Origin: Symsagittifera roscoffensis
Lineage: Eukaryota; Xenacoelomorpha; Acoela; Convolutidae
Direction: 5' to 3'
NCBI RefSeq assembly: GCF_963678635.1
Contig: NC_087067.1
Span: 22,885,547 to 22,949,546 of the forward strand
DNA: 64,000 nucleotides
Shown here in pieces: positions 45,200 through 57,270 of this stretch. The notes under the pieces are model-generated. The model saw nothing but the letters and a program-made list of their open reading frames with translations, searched no databases and had not been told where the DNA came from. The translations under genes and the position numbers were made by a program. How positions within the stretch are numbered: the stretch's first letter is position 1; each line of letters starts with the position of its first letter.

Positions 45200-46190
45200 A
45201 CTTAACTTTTGTGGGAGGGGAAACAACTGGAACATACCGCTTCTTAACCGGTATTTAGGGTTTGTGAGATACGCCAATTGCATTCCAACAGGTAATTGAT
45301 TCCTTGCTAAAGAACATACCTCTTTTAAATTATTATATTTACGAAATTTTAATTGCCTCCAAAAGTTCTTTAGAAGAACACAAATGCATCCTCTTGAAAA
45401 GTTTGAATATCTTAGAGAAAAAAAACATGTCAGTCATATGGTAAAAATGTGCCTTTTTCCAAACAAAATCGAATAATTGGGCTTCAAGATTTACAACACA
45501 GGAGTAAAATCATTGGTTGGAAAACTGATTCAATAAAAAATTAAAAAAAAAACTCCCGAAACCGAAACTTATTTCGGAACTAAGGTCCTTCCTCGGTTAA
45601 AAAAATCAGTACATGAAAATCGTACCAAGTTTATCTACCTTGTGCGCATTTTTAGGTCCAAATTCTAAACAAGAAATTAATTTACCATTAGAATGGTTCT
45701 CACACTTCGGCTTTTGAAGACCTAAAAACGCAAATTGTCAGCATAACCGAAAAAAAACCCTTTACATATCAAAAAATTTCAGAATTAAAAATAGACGCGT
45801 CCCAGAGTGGATTAGGTTCTACTATGTAACAATGGGACGCTGAAGCGTGGATACCTATTTCCTTCGCTCGGTGATTTTTAATCACGCATGGAATAAAATT
45901 ACCAACTAAGGAAATTGAATTGTTGGGAGACCTTTGGGCAACAGAACACTTCAAGAACTACTTATACTGCTCCGATTTTGAAATTCTAACCGACCATAAG
46001 ACCCTTTTATCCGCATTAATTGCAAATCACGGTATTAAAACTATGCACAACTGACTGACACGTTGCGTGAATAGACGTTTTAAATTTAGAAAAATACCAG
46101 GAAAACGAATAGGATTTACTGACCTTTTATCGAGATTACCTTCAGGAAAAGCCCTTTCAACACATTATGACAACTAATTCCTGGTTCTAA
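45200..46190 (+). pseudogene. pol remnant: RT thumb and RNase H
   Basis: Pieces in several frames: AFQQVIDSLLKNIP and a degenerate RT active-site segment near 45335, the connection LRSFLG near 45580, an RNase H-like start near 45785, and EIELLGDLWATEHFKNYL near 45915. The metal-binding Asp pair of RT is lost, so this copy is inactive. Confidence 0.65.
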
Positions 46191-46899
46191 CAATTAACAA
46201 GATAACCGACAATTTATTTTTAGATTTTATGTGTACAACCAAGAATTGTAAAAAAGATAAATTCGTCATTAATTAGTCCAGTGGACGGTAATAGTGTAAA
46301 TAAGTCCAACGGTCCGACAGAAAGAAAAATTACTACAGATCCAACGCTTGTTCTTCGCGAATATTCTGAATCAAGTCACAGAAATAATTAGAATTTGCAA
46401 TGCGACTCACTCGCGTTCTGAGTCTTGCACAAACAGTTGCTTTCCTTTAGCCATTTCAAATTCAATTTCAGACATTTTTTACTTTCAAAGAAAGCTTATT
46501 TTTTCCCCTAATACTCTCATTATTAAACTCACTTATTGACTTAAATCCAAAAAATAAGGCTGACCTAAGTTCTTTTCCTTGTTCATCTTCTAACCGAAAG
46601 TTATCAGTCATTGCAGATGACCAAGAAATTTCTATTAAACTCAATAACGACACTATGTCACAAGTTCATAAGACTTTACTTACCAAATACAAATGGGACC
46701 TAATATTACCAAATTCTTCATTATCATTCGCAGACCATTGCTCTTACAAACTAATCCAACTCATGACGAACGAGGATAAAATTTTAGTAAAAGTTAAGGC
46801 CGCAAACGGGATTCCACTGGATAAGTTTGGATCTTATTCAAAAACCTTCCAAAGAGACATTTATTTAAAAGAGGGTTTATTTTTTTGATAATTACAGGT

Positions 46900-47600
46900 T
46901 AATTGTTCTGGCAACTCTTAGACCCTTGTTTATGAAGTTTTTACACAAAACACACCTCGGATAGTTCGGCATGAAGGCATTGGCAGAAAATATCTGGTGG
47001 CCTCATTTGCAGAATATATTTGGTGGCCTCAGAATTCTACCACCACGGAAAAAAATTGCTTTCAATGTTCAAAAGTCGGTCTGAATTAAAGTCATTTTGG
47101 CATCGTCAAACACGCAGTAACTACCGGAACTTACAAATCCGAACAAAAAATTGATTTAGATTTCGCCGGTCCACTGGATAATAACTGCGCACATCGAAAT
47201 AATTGTTAATCTGCATAGATGGATATACAAAATCTCATTTGGCAATAGTTGTAAATGACATCTCAACCGCGCCAACACTTTCCTTTTTGACTGATCACTG
47301 CAATCTACATGGGCTTCCAATTTCAATCAGGGTAGACCATGGTTCATGTTTCATAACAATTGATTTAAAAGTTTCTGTGAGATGAACAATATTCAATTGA
47401 TTTTATGCAACCTAATTTTTATGTGGAGGATCATAGATCCAATGGAGTCGTAGAACGCCTAACTTACACGTTGAAAGCGAAACTTATGGCAATGTCGTTT
47501 AACTAGCCGAAACCAACGTTGAGTTCAGCCTTCGATAAAATCATATGGAATCTTCGTTGCACGAAGCAACTATCCATTGGATGTACACATTTTCTAAAAC
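46900..47600 (+). pseudogene. pol remnant: integrase
   Basis: A His-rich zinc-binding start and WWPH repeated near 46970-47030, then GPLDNN near 47167 and a core fragment LHGLPISIRVDHGS (47310-47350) with the second catalytic Asp. Multiple stops. Confidence 0.6.
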
Positions 47601-47658
47601 ATTTTAACAGAAAAGCCTAGTCTCATAGGCAACTGATTTAGATCAAGAGAAGTCGATC

Positions 47659-48626
47659 ATGGCGAAGTCAAGAGCCGATGACTGCGGATCCAACGACGAC
47701 ACTGAGGACGGCTACTTAGACGAGACAAGACCAGACAATAAAGGCTATGAGAGTGATCCAACGGAAAATTCCACTCCAGTTACAACGAGAGCCCCTCTGT
47801 CGAATCATCTGTTCGCACAAGGAGGTAACTGGTATAGAAAGACTGTTAAAAGTAAAGAAGGACAACCGTATTTTAGACCTCTCAACGGAAAAAAAATAAC
47901 CGACATTGATCACACGGTAACACTCGATAACGGTCACGCTCTCAGAAATTCAGACCTCACTTTCAGGATAAAATCACCCATAGCTCCAAATATTTTCAAA
48001 AAGGACGAATACTTAGTTAATGTTGATGATTTGGCGGGGAAAATAATGAAGCATTCAGCAGCTAACAGACTGGAATCTAACAAGGTGGGACGTTTTTTTT
48101 CCAGAAGAACCTTGGAGACTTCAGCTGCTAAGAGACGAAAATCTCATACATCCTCGTCAAAAAGTTTTATCTCATTTGCTTCGGAACCAACTTCTACTTA
48201 TTTAGACCATTGGGACAACAACTTAGATTTAGACCATTGGGACAACATCTTAGAAGGCTACGTAAGGTCAGACTCAGATGTAAATCTGTTTCTTTAGACT
48301 CTTCAAGACCACTTTTACCGGAAGACCAGAAATCCACTAGAATCTTCACACTACCTTTGGGCCCAAATGACGACCCAATACACATTGAAAGTTCTCCAAA
48401 AAAGCCAGCCGAGACTACACAAATTGCCCCCACGTGTAGCTACTCTAGACCTCGACGAAACCCTGGCCCTCCCAAGTTTTACGGTGAAAGAAGATTTGTG
48501 CATAAAGTTTATCCATTAGAGGAAGTAAATTTGGTGAACAACTCGGACGAAAAGCCCCTCAGTTCATTTATGACCGAGACAAAACCACCCGGAAAACAAC
48601 TACAGGGACCACTTCAATTGGATTGA
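47659..48626 (+). pseudogene. pol C-terminal region (post-integrase), one frame change
   Basis: Open frame 47659-48297, then the reading moves to the frame 48210-48626. A 27-bp direct duplication (TTTAGACCATTGGGACAAC) at about 48200-48253 sits at the switch. Conserved short motifs STPVTTRAP and NPGPPKFYGERRF recur in the element at the right edge of the window. Confidence 0.65.
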
Positions 48627-49254
48627 CCGTCTTCATTCTTGACTCCTCTGGGGGATTTTCAGCCCAAGCGGTCTTTAGTCGCTGACACCACAAAATGTTC
48701 AACGAGAACCCGTTCATTTTTAAAGCCTCAAGTTGCATTCTTATGCTCACCTGAGAACGATTCCCAACGTGATAATACAGAATTATACAGCACAATTTCA
48801 TCCATTATAGACTCATTGACAAGAAATGTGGCGGACAAATTCCACAACAACTTTAAAAAAACTGAACAAAACTTTCAATTTTTTTCCTACATGGACTAGC
48901 CATTTTGTAACTGGTAAAATAGTTTTTACTCAGTGCTATTGTTATCATCAATTTTTATTAAACCGTTCGGGTATTTTAGAGTTTCTATTTTTTGATTGAA
49001 TTTTCTTTTAATTAATTAGTCATATGCAATGGATAATTTGTGTATATATCCATTTTTTACATAATCCCAATTCTACAGTAAACCTAATCTTGCCTGTATA
49101 TATATGTTAAGAATTTTATCTAGCCTGTAAATTATTACCATATGCATCTCCGTAAACTCTTGTATATCATCTGTTTATGCCCGTGGGGTAAAGGGAAAAA
49201 GGAGCATGTCAGTAATTTGGCTACTTATTCTATATTCAGATACAAAATTTTTCT

Positions 49255-49265
49255 GCATGGGGGAA
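49255..49265 (+). promoter_or_regulatory. Polypurine tract
   Basis: CATGGGGGAA directly precedes the 3' LTR. A second purine-rich run, GGGGTAAAGGGAAAAAGGAG, lies at about 49185-49204. Confidence 0.55.
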
Positions 49266-49477
49266 TGTTGTGATTGTGCTTTAATTTCAAAATATTCTTG
49301 ACATTTAGTTCTTAATTAGGTACCTGCCTGTCATGTCTGTTCGATGTCCATTGGACTCCGCATCACTTTTCGTTTGAAATAAAGAAAAGCAATTTATTTC
49401 AAGTATCTTTATTTTATCCCTTTTAGCATTAGTTTACGTAGTTTTATTAAACCAGTGGTATTTGAAACTCTTTATTA
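49266..49477 (+). repeat. 3' LTR (212 bp)
   Basis: Aligns end to end with the 5' LTR. Starts TGTTGTGATTGTGC and ends CTCTTTATTA. The hairpin is partly lost (CGATGTCCATTGGACTCCG). Confidence 0.88.
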
Positions 49478-49695
49478 CTCGGCTAAAAGTTTTTTGGCCT
49501 AAGCGCCACACAAATGTTTCAGACTTTTTAAAATGTGCCAGGCAAATAATTTACAACACCCATTTCAAGCTGAATAATCGTAGTAAGAAACAATAGTAAG
49601 ATCATCTGTAAGAATGGCACTAACAATAGCAATGGCTCTAATAAGAAATAATTTAGAGTGGCGAGCGCGCGATGTACAAAAGCTTTGGGCATACT

Positions 49696-50049
49696 TTGGT
49701 GCAGATGTACAGGTCAGATCTGGGATTGTATCGAATGTGGTGGGTATGGGGGGGAGGGGTATGTTTTAATTAATTTCACTAAAATGATGCAGGCGTTTTT
49801 TTTTGATAAACGGCAAAAATTCCGTTTTTGGGCATTTTGATCAAGCTTTGAGCAAAAAATCGCGTTTTTTACGCGCGGACTCTCCTACAAAACTAGTGTA
49901 TATTGCCTTCAAAAGCGCCTTTAGAAAATATAAAGCGCTTGGCCGAAAATGGATGTCATAAAATAATACCAAATGGAGACCCCCTTGGTCGAATCCCTGA
50001 GGAACAAAAAAGCCTCCATATCCCACCCCCCCTCCCAAATCCGCACCTG
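49696..50049 (+). mobile_element. MITE family B copy, diverged
   Basis: Left end TTGGTGCAGATGTAC and right end CAAATCCGCACCTG correspond to family B termini. The interior has GGTCGAATCCCTGAGG. No convincing 8-bp duplication was found. Confidence 0.55.
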
Positions 50050-50224
50050 TATACGAGGTATGCTTGGGCGCTCAATTTATTCGTTAAAAAGGGGCCTTTT
50101 TTGCGTTAAGAGCTCAATAAAATTTTATCTGGTCAATTTATTCAGTAAAAAAATTGTTAGCTTTTTGAAATTCTGCTCTGCCCTCACCGTTCGAAAAAAT
50201 TCTGAATCTGTCCCAGCTGGTATA

Positions 50225-50330
50225 CATAATTTAAACCTGATCAATTACTAATTACTAGCTTAATTAGTAATTAACAGTTAATTAATCGCTTCATTAGTAA
50301 TTAACCGCTAATTAATAGACTGATTTAACA
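50225..50330. repeat. AT-rich imperfect repeats of TTAGTAATTAA
   Basis: Two direct units of about 36 bases (CTTAATTAGTAATTAACAG, CTTCATTAGTAATTAACCG) overlap an inverted form. No function evident. Confidence 0.4.
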
Positions 50331-51214
50331 ATATACAGCTTCGACAATCTTATAACAAATGGGCAAGCTTTAATCTAATGATTGAATAGGGAAATATAAT
50401 TCAAATCTATTTCTCAAAGCACTCGTTGTCCCACAGCCCTAAAAAGGCTTTAAGTCCCACCTCTCGACCGAGTGTATTGAGTTCACTGCTATTTTTGACA
50501 CAATGGTTTTAAAAAGCGGCAATCGTCATCAGTTCCAATCCCTTCAAACAAGTTCAGACAAGATATTTATAGACATCAGTTTTGATACAATCACTTCTTG
50601 TATTTCTGGGTCTGTTAATTTGTATATCAAAATAGTAAAGGACCGCAAAAAAATCACCCGACTACAATAACATAAGCAACACCTTCTGATTTTTCAGATG
50701 AATTAATTGGCTGAGCGCAACTTGCCAAAATTTAAATTTCAGAGCCAAATATGGTTGTTTTTACTAGCTTTCCCGAGAAAAAAATAGGGGCAATTGTCAA
50801 TATTGAATGCATCTTATCCTTGAGACATGGCTGCATATCTCTCCAATAAGCCCCGTGGTATAATAATCCAGACGAAGTGTTGTAGTACATGATTGATCTT
50901 ACATAGTACAAATCTATTCTCAGAATGTGACAAATAAAAATCGATTGTTTTCAATCAATAATTGATTGCGACGAAATATTCTCGTCACAGATGAATGTCT
51001 ACGATTCATAACTGGGGTCACAAGCTCACTTATCAAAAAGTTTTCAAGGTTTAACTCAATGGCTACGTAAGAAGCTTAGTATGTACTATATAAACATGCT
51101 TTATGCTTTATGCTTTTCGTTTTAGGTGCTCAGCTTCTATCTGCCATATACACACTTCCTGAATTAAGTTTTTTTCCTAATGTTCAGGGAATAAATTATT
51201 TTTGTTTGCAGTCT

Positions 51215-51662
51215 GCTTTCTGCGTCTCCTTGTCTTCTGCCAACTTGACTGATTTACCTCCTTTCATGGACATTCGTGGCTCTAACTATATTAAGATGTG
51301 CTTAATGTTCTTGTCTCCCTGTTATGAAAGTCACTAACTCCGTCACTAACTCCTCCCTCTTTTTCTTCAGCCTGACTTGTCCTTTGGCATTATCATAGTA
51401 TGTGTATGTGCGAGTGTTTGTGTGTGTGTGTGTGTTTATCACTGTTTGTGTGTGTGTGTTTGCCTTTCTGCGTCTCCTTGTCTTCTGCCAACTTGACTGA
51501 TTTACCTCCTTTCATGGACATTCGTGGCTCTAACTATATTAAGATGTGCTTAATGTTCTTGTCTCCTTGTTATGAAAGTCACTAACTCCGTCACTAACTC
51601 CTCCCTCTTTTTCTTCCGCCTTACTTGTCCTTTGGCATTATCATAGTATGTGTATGTGCGAG

Positions 51663-51701
<39 letters not shown>

Positions 51702-51926
51702 ATCACTGTTTGTGTGTGTGTGTTTGCCTTTCTGCGTCTCCTTGTCTTCTGCCAACTTGACTGATTTACCTCCTTTCATGGTCATTCGTGGCTCTAACTA
51801 TATTAAGATGTGCTTAATGTTCTTGTCTCCTTGTTATGAAAGTCACTAACTCCGTCACTAACTCCTCCCTCTTTTTCTTCAGCCTGACTTGTCCTTTGGC
51901 ATTATCATAGTATGTGTATGTGCGAG

Positions 51927-51977
<51 letters not shown>

Positions 51978-52449
51978 ATCACTGTTTGTGTGTGTGTGTT
52001 TGCCTTTCTGCGTCTCCTTGTCTTCTGCCAACTTGACTGATTTACCTCCTTTCATGGACATTCGTGGCTCTAACTATATTAAGATGTGCTTAATGTTCTT
52101 GTCTCCCTGTTATGAAAGTCACTAACTCCGTCACTAACTCCTCCCTCTTTTTCTTCAGCCTGACTTGTCCTTTGGCATTATCATAGTATGTGTATGTGCG
52201 AGTGTTTGTGTGTGTGTGTGTGTGTGTGTTTATCACTGTTTGTGTGTGTGTGTTTGCCTTTCTGCGTCTCCTTGTCTTCTGCCAACTTGACTGATTTACC
52301 TCCTTTCATGGACATTCGTGGCTCTAACTATATTAAGATGTGCTTAATGTTCTTGTCTCCTTGTTATGAAAGTCACTAACTCCGTCACTAACTCCTCCCT
52401 CTTTTTCTTCCGCCTTTCTTGTCCTTTGGCATTATCATAGTATGTGTAT

Positions 52450-52490
<41 letters not shown>
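51215..52490 (+). repeat. Satellite, five units of 236-276 bp with embedded TG microsatellite
   Basis: Units start at 51215, 51461, 51725, 52001 and 52255. Each runs from CTGCGTCTCCTTGTCTTCTG to a (TG)n tract, TTTATCACTG and a second TG tract. Unit length varies almost only with (TG)n. A few substitutions (CTCCCTG/CTCCTTG, TTCAGCC/TTCCGCC) are shared between non-adjacent units. The open frames across it (CVCVC...) are translations of the TG tract, not a gene. Confidence 0.9.
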
Positions 52491-52493
<3 letters not shown>

Positions 52494-52854
52494 CTTCCCC
52501 TCAGGGATTCGACCCTCTGCCGACCCAAAGGGTCCCCCCTTTGAACTATTTTGAGATATCCATTTTTGACTGACGGACAAATTTTTCTGACGGACAAATG
52601 TACTAATTTTAAGGGGGGAGCGCGCTCCGAAAAAACGCGATTTTTTGGTAAAACTTTTCCAAAAACTGCCTAAAAACGCCTTTTTGGCCTGTTTTTTCAA
52701 AGTTTTTGCCTGCGGCGCAAACAATTTGGCCAAAACAGGGACTTTTTAGTGTTTTGGGAGAGCTAGGAAAATCAATTTGGACGACCTAGAAAAAAAGGTC
52801 GACAAAATTTGAAAATTCCCCCCCCCTCTTGAGAAAATCCTAGATCCGCCCCTG
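52491..52854 (-). mobile_element. MITE family B copy, left end missing, fused to the satellite
   Basis: Right end CTAGATCCGCCCCTG is intact. The left end stops at the inner CCCCTCAGGGATTCG module, joined directly to the last TG tract of the satellite. The ORF at 52344-52733 is an artefact of the junction. Confidence 0.7.
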
Positions 52855-53019
52855 ATCTTGAATAAGATCCCAATTATATCGTATGTAAACTCTATCAATT
52901 GTTTTTTTGGGGCTAGGAGGTTTTTGAATGAGCTTTTTCACTAGTGTTTTTTGGGTGTACATAAGGCGAGGCATCGAATAATGCAGAAACTATATCTCTA
53001 ACTATGTAATCTCTCAGCT

Positions 53020-53645
53020 TACCTGTATTTTACGTGGTGTTTCTATTAGGAGTGCAGCAATTACCCCGGCTTTTTCATGAGCATCAGAAATGATACGAGC
53101 ATCTACCCTGCAGGTCAGGTCGTCAGATTCTATGGTGACCTCGTCAGTATCTTCTTATCAAACTAGGTCTTTTTAGGTTATCTCAATTCGCAGTGTTCTG
53201 GATAATGGTCATAGCTAGCTTTGGTTGCTTGAAATTTATCTACGCACCAGGTGCTTTTCAAATTTTGATACTAACCGCGTGTGGTCCTAATTTCAGTAAA
53301 TTTATAAGTTTTGCAAAATCTGAAAATAGTCTGTATGTTGTGATTTTTGAGTCTTTAATCATTGTCCCCACCAATTTCCAGTATAAAGGCCTCTTTCGAC
53401 CAGGTCAATTTTTTTATCATTGTTCACCGGGGCGAATAGGAGTTTTTAGTAATAGGAACTCTTTGCCTCTGAATGTTTGCGCTTTGTCACAAACCTTTTT
53501 TTTTCTGGTACTCCATTGTTTAGGTTTGTAGCAATTTCATAGCAAGGACCGCCGTGGTATTTGATACTATTTTGTGCAGTAAAGATTTTTGAGAACCTAT
53601 TCACTGCCACTAGAATGTACGCAAACTTGTTTAATTTTTCTGCTG
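53020..53645 (-). pseudogene. Ty3/gypsy integrase remnant
   Basis: Minus-strand frames with breaks: FAYILVAVNRFSKIFTAQ (53590-53640, around the first catalytic Asp, here Asn), DKAQTFRGKEF (53456-53490, second Asp), LVERGLY and LINLLKLGPHAVS (53260-53440). EDTDEVTIESDDLTCRVDAR (53025-53145) follows. The order and motifs are those of a Ty3/gypsy integrase and its C-terminal region. Confidence 0.65.
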
Positions 53646-53743
53646 TGGGGCTTGAAAAAATTCGTCGAACCTAATTGTTTGGTTCGACCACCGTTTTTTA
53701 TTTATAGCTGGCTTGAAATTTTTAAGTTGACCAAAACATCATT

Positions 53744-54127
53744 TCAGCTTCTTCTCACTACGACGATTCGATTTACTGAAATCATGTCATCGACAATATC
53801 CAGCCCGGCATCAGCATCGCAATAACCAGCATGACCTGAGATATCAAAAAAATTTGATAAGATCATCACCCAGTTGCCTTTACCACACAGTCCCCTTTTA
53901 CACTGATGTGATTCCAATGTTGTAGAAACACGGGCCATCGCATTTCTTTTTTGCCAGCCAGCTCCTTTATTTGATGAAACCCACATAAGTTTCATGTTGT
54001 TGTGTCTCTTCGTAGCTACTGCGACAAATGTTATTCCCAAATTTAGCTTTTTGCCGGACAAAGGGATGTGTTGTTTTGACGTGGTTACCTGGCTACTCGT
54101 TTTTCGTTGTTTTGTCAATTCAGTCAA
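53744..54127 (-). pseudogene. Open fragment upstream of the integrase remnant
   Basis: 127 codons without a stop on the minus strand (LNLGITFVAVATKRHNNMKL, DADAGLDIVDDMISVNR). Its position just before the integrase pieces suggests it belongs to the same decayed pol, but I cannot assign a domain. Confidence 0.35.
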
Positions 54128-54424
54128 ACAATATCTTTGCGTACGGTTGCTAGCCCACCTACCTTAACATGTGCCATTTGGAGAGGAATTGTTAATGTTT
54201 GCTCGTTATGCTGTTCATTATTGTCTTATCTGTTTATGCTCTAGATTTTTAGAAATTTAGTTTAGACGTTGCTAGCTCTATTTCCATTCATCGTATCAAA
54301 GTCCTTTTATGTTTTTGTTGCGCCTCTAGATTTTATTTTTCGTCTTGTTTGCCTTCCCTTGATTTTCATTGTTCCGACTTTCGATACGAAAGTAACGGAA
54401 TATTTGTGCTCGTGGTGGTTTTTT

Positions 54425-54860
54425 TTTTCTTCAGACAAATTTCGACTTTTTAACTAGCCATTTTTGACGGAATTTTTTTAATGTCATTCGAACGGTATTG
54501 TTGTCCTGAGTTCAAATTTGAAAAGATATTTCACCTGTGATCCATTTTCGTAAAGTTACGGGAGTTTAAAGATTGCAATTTTGGCCAATTTGGGACAATT
54601 AACGCGCGATATATTTCGCGCTATTAACGCGTAAGCGGAGAGTTAATCCGTCTTAGAAATCGTTCCAAATTGGTTAAAAGAAGCTTATTTGCCATAAATG
54701 TTTTTTTAAAAGGAGCGAGATCTATGCTTTTGTATTTTATATGGCGTGTGGGGGGATGATTTTCATTAAAAAATTCAAATTTTAGAAAAAAAAGTTTTTC
54801 ATTTTTTTTTATTTCCTTGAATTTTTTAATGTTATTACTGCTCCATAAACCTTAAAAGGC
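54425..54860 (+). repeat. Repeat D copy
   Basis: Best-preserved copy. Contains the near-palindrome TTAACGCGCGATATATTTCG, CGCTATTAACGCG, then GTTAATCCGTCTTAGAAATC and ATATGGCGTGTGGGGGGATG. Interrupts the minus-strand retroelement remnant. Confidence 0.6.
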
Positions 54861-55033
54861 AGTCGGAACATTCAGGGCTTCCCCTGTTACGAGCAGTCTT
54901 GTTCATATTTTATTGACTTTTCGTTTCCTGAAATCTTTCTTCTATATAGTTCACGCCTCATCCACTTGTCCACTTTTGTCGACTTCCACGTTAGTTAAGC
55001 GATTATTTAGATTTTCTAGGTTTCCACATTAAA

Positions 55034-55837
55034 TAAGCGATTACTTCCACGATTCATATGTAAGCGTTTTATTGGGTCTAATATGTTTTTATAGCCTCTT
55101 GAAGATTTTTTGTTCCGACCATTTGAAAAATTTTATTCGGGTGTGTTAGTTTTTTTTTCTTTTTTTTTTTGTTTTTTTTTCCTTTTTCCAGGCAAAATCA
55201 AGTACCACAAATAATAATCAGAGAGAGCTGAATGATATATCATATTGAAGCCTTTACAGTCAGTCGTGAATCGAACCAAATTAGAAAACTTCAAAAAGCT
55301 CCCAGTGTTGAGAAAACCGGTTTGAAATTTTTGGTTTTTCGTCTTAGTTCGAGCGAATAAAGCGAGCTAGCAGGCATACAATAGCTTATTTTAATGGCTT
55401 AAAAGGTTACATTAGCTTAAATTAATACGTAAAAAATTAGTTTTACTCAAGTAACACTAGTTTGCTCAGTTTTTTAGTGCCTTTTTGGAATCAAAAACTT
55501 AAAATTTTCAAAAAATTGCAAAAAAAAAAGTGAAAAAGATTTTCATTTTTTTTTCGTTTTTCCAGTCATTTTTCTACAAAAAAGTTTTTTTTCGATTTGT
55601 TGATTCTACTATGACCGTCGAAAATGCCTAATCTACAGTGTTTCGTTCAGCTCCTTTTATCACACTACGCCAAAAAAAAACGACACTAATTAAAAAAAAA
55701 ATTGTTGTTGCAGTTTTTTAGACTATGGTAGGATTATTCTGAGCTAATTACACAGTAACGGGCAATCCTTGTTCTCATTACTTAGTGGTTGCCTCAATTT
55801 TGCCATACTCACTGTCCCAATATGGCCTCGGTCACTA
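55034..55837 (+). repeat. Repeat A, tandem copy 1 (804 bp)
   Basis: Runs from AAGCGATTACTTCCACGATT to GGCCTCGGTCACTAT and includes a full repeat A (GTTCCGACCATTTG ... CACAGTAACGGGCAATCC). Confidence 0.85.
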
Positions 55838-56637
55838 TAAGCGATTACTTCCACGATTCATATGTAAGCGTTTTATTGGGTCTAATATGTTTTTATAGCC
55901 TCTTGAAGATTTTTTGTTCCGACCATTTGAAAAATTTTATTCGTGTGTTAGTTTTTTTTCTTTTTTTTTTTGTTTTTTTTTCCTTTTTCCAGGCAAAATC
56001 AAGTACCACAAATAATAATCAGAGAGAGCTGAATGATATATCATATTGAAGCCTTTACAGTCAGTCGTGAATCGAACCAAATTAGAAAACTTCAAAAAGC
56101 TCCCAGTGTTGAGAAAACCGGTTTGAAATTTTTGGTTTTTTGTCGTAGTTCGAGCGAATAAAGCGAGCTAGCAGGCATACAATAGCTTATTTTAATGGCT
56201 TAAAAGGTTACATTAGCTTAAATTAATACGTAAAAAATTAGTTTCACTCAAGTAACACTAGTTTGCTCAGTTTTTTAGTGCCTTTTTGGAATCAAAAACT
56301 TAAAATTTTCAAAAAATTGCAAAAAAAAGTGAAAAAGATTTTCATTTTTTTTTTCGTTTTTCCAGTCATTTTTCTACAAAATTTTTTTTTTCGATTTGTT
56401 GATTCTACTGTGACCGTCGAAAATGCCTAATCTACAGTGTTTCGTTCAGCTCCTTTTATCACACCACGCCAAAAAAAAACGACACTAATTAAAAAAAAAA
56501 TTGTTGTTGCATTTTTTTAGACTATGGTAGGATTATTCTGAGCTAATTACACAGTAACGGGCAATCCTTGTTCTCATTACTTAGTGGTTGCCTCAATTTT
56601 GCCATACTCACTGTCCCAATATGGCCTCGGTCACTAT
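55838..56637 (+). repeat. Repeat A, tandem copy 2 (about 800 bp)
   Basis: Nearly identical to 55034-55837. Differences are a few substitutions and homopolymer or small indels, so the duplication is recent. ORFs at 55789-56049 and 56568-56770 are the same repeat sequence. Confidence 0.85.
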
Positions 56638-57059
56638 TAAGGATCGGCTTCTCACATTTTGTCCATTGTTATTTCAGTCTATTTCAGCCCAGAAAATTTT
56701 GGCGTCTCTTTCTATGTCAATCAATAAAAATAAATCATTGTCTTTTTTTCGGATATTGTCATTAATCTGATCTCGATTAGGAGATCGTTTCATTTTAGCT
56801 TTATTTCTTATTTTGTCATTGTTTGTTTTCTGCTTGATTAATGTTTCATTGAAATGGCTTTGTACTAATTAGCAACTGTAAAAACCTCAACATACAGATA
56901 ATTTTTGAAGTGCTCTAAAAACAATTGTTTCTCGTAGTATGAGTTTCCAGAAAGAAACCCAAAAACATTGGTTTTCAACCAGTTTTTTTAGCATTGCTGT
57001 ATCGCAACCCAGGTCTTATTTGTCACAGACCAAGTGGCTTAGTTTTTTTTGTGAAATAA

Positions 57060-57270
57060 GGCAGATGATGGTTTTTTGTGGTCTAGAATTTCCACCACTG
57101 TTGTTTTCTTTATCAATTACCTGGCTTAATTTTTTCCATGGACGTAATTTGTACCTCTTGTTCAATCAATATGTCATCCAGAAACAAATATATGTTTTTG
57201 CAATTCTTGAAAGTCGGATGGAATGTCCGCTCGGTCGTAAAAACTGTCGCAACTGGTTTCGACCTTTATC
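57060..57270 (-). pseudogene. Ty3/gypsy reverse-transcriptase core remnant
   Basis: On the minus strand, YLFLDDILIEQEVQITSMEK contains the catalytic Asp pair (FLDD, at about 57171-57178) in the usual RT setting. It is followed by a stop and by further pieces in other frames. A + strand ORF covering this region is a shadow. Confidence 0.65.

Larger units (their letters stand above)
43932..49482 (+). mobile_element. Ty3/gypsy-type LTR retrotransposon, complete structure, decayed coding
   Basis: LTRs at 43937-44149 and 49266-49477 are flanked by a perfect 5-bp duplication CTCGG (43932-43936, 49478-49482). A primer-binding site beginning TGG (44150) follows the 5' LTR. A purine tract (GGGGGAA) abuts the 3' LTR. 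Internal order is gag-like, RT/RNase H remnants, integrase remnants, then a C-terminal region. Most of protease and the first half of RT are not detectable, and the element has many stops and frameshifts. The LTRs differ from each other at many positions, so the insertion is not recent. Confidence 0.88.

Noticed and set aside
51400..52379. Repeated CVCVC-rich proteins
   Set aside because: Translations of TG tracts and the satellite unit; the same peptide recurs because the DNA unit repeats.
51215..52490. CRISPR-like array
   Set aside because: Units are about 250 bp with no short constant repeats and unique spacers; the host is an animal genome.
53193..53531. 112-residue + strand ORF
   Set aside because: Shadow of the minus-strand integrase remnant.
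53744..54127. PiggyBac transposase C terminus
   Set aside because: GLDIVDDMISVNR slightly resembles the piggyBac GGVDxxDxM motif. The neighbouring sequence is Ty3 integrase on the same strand, so pol is the simpler reading.
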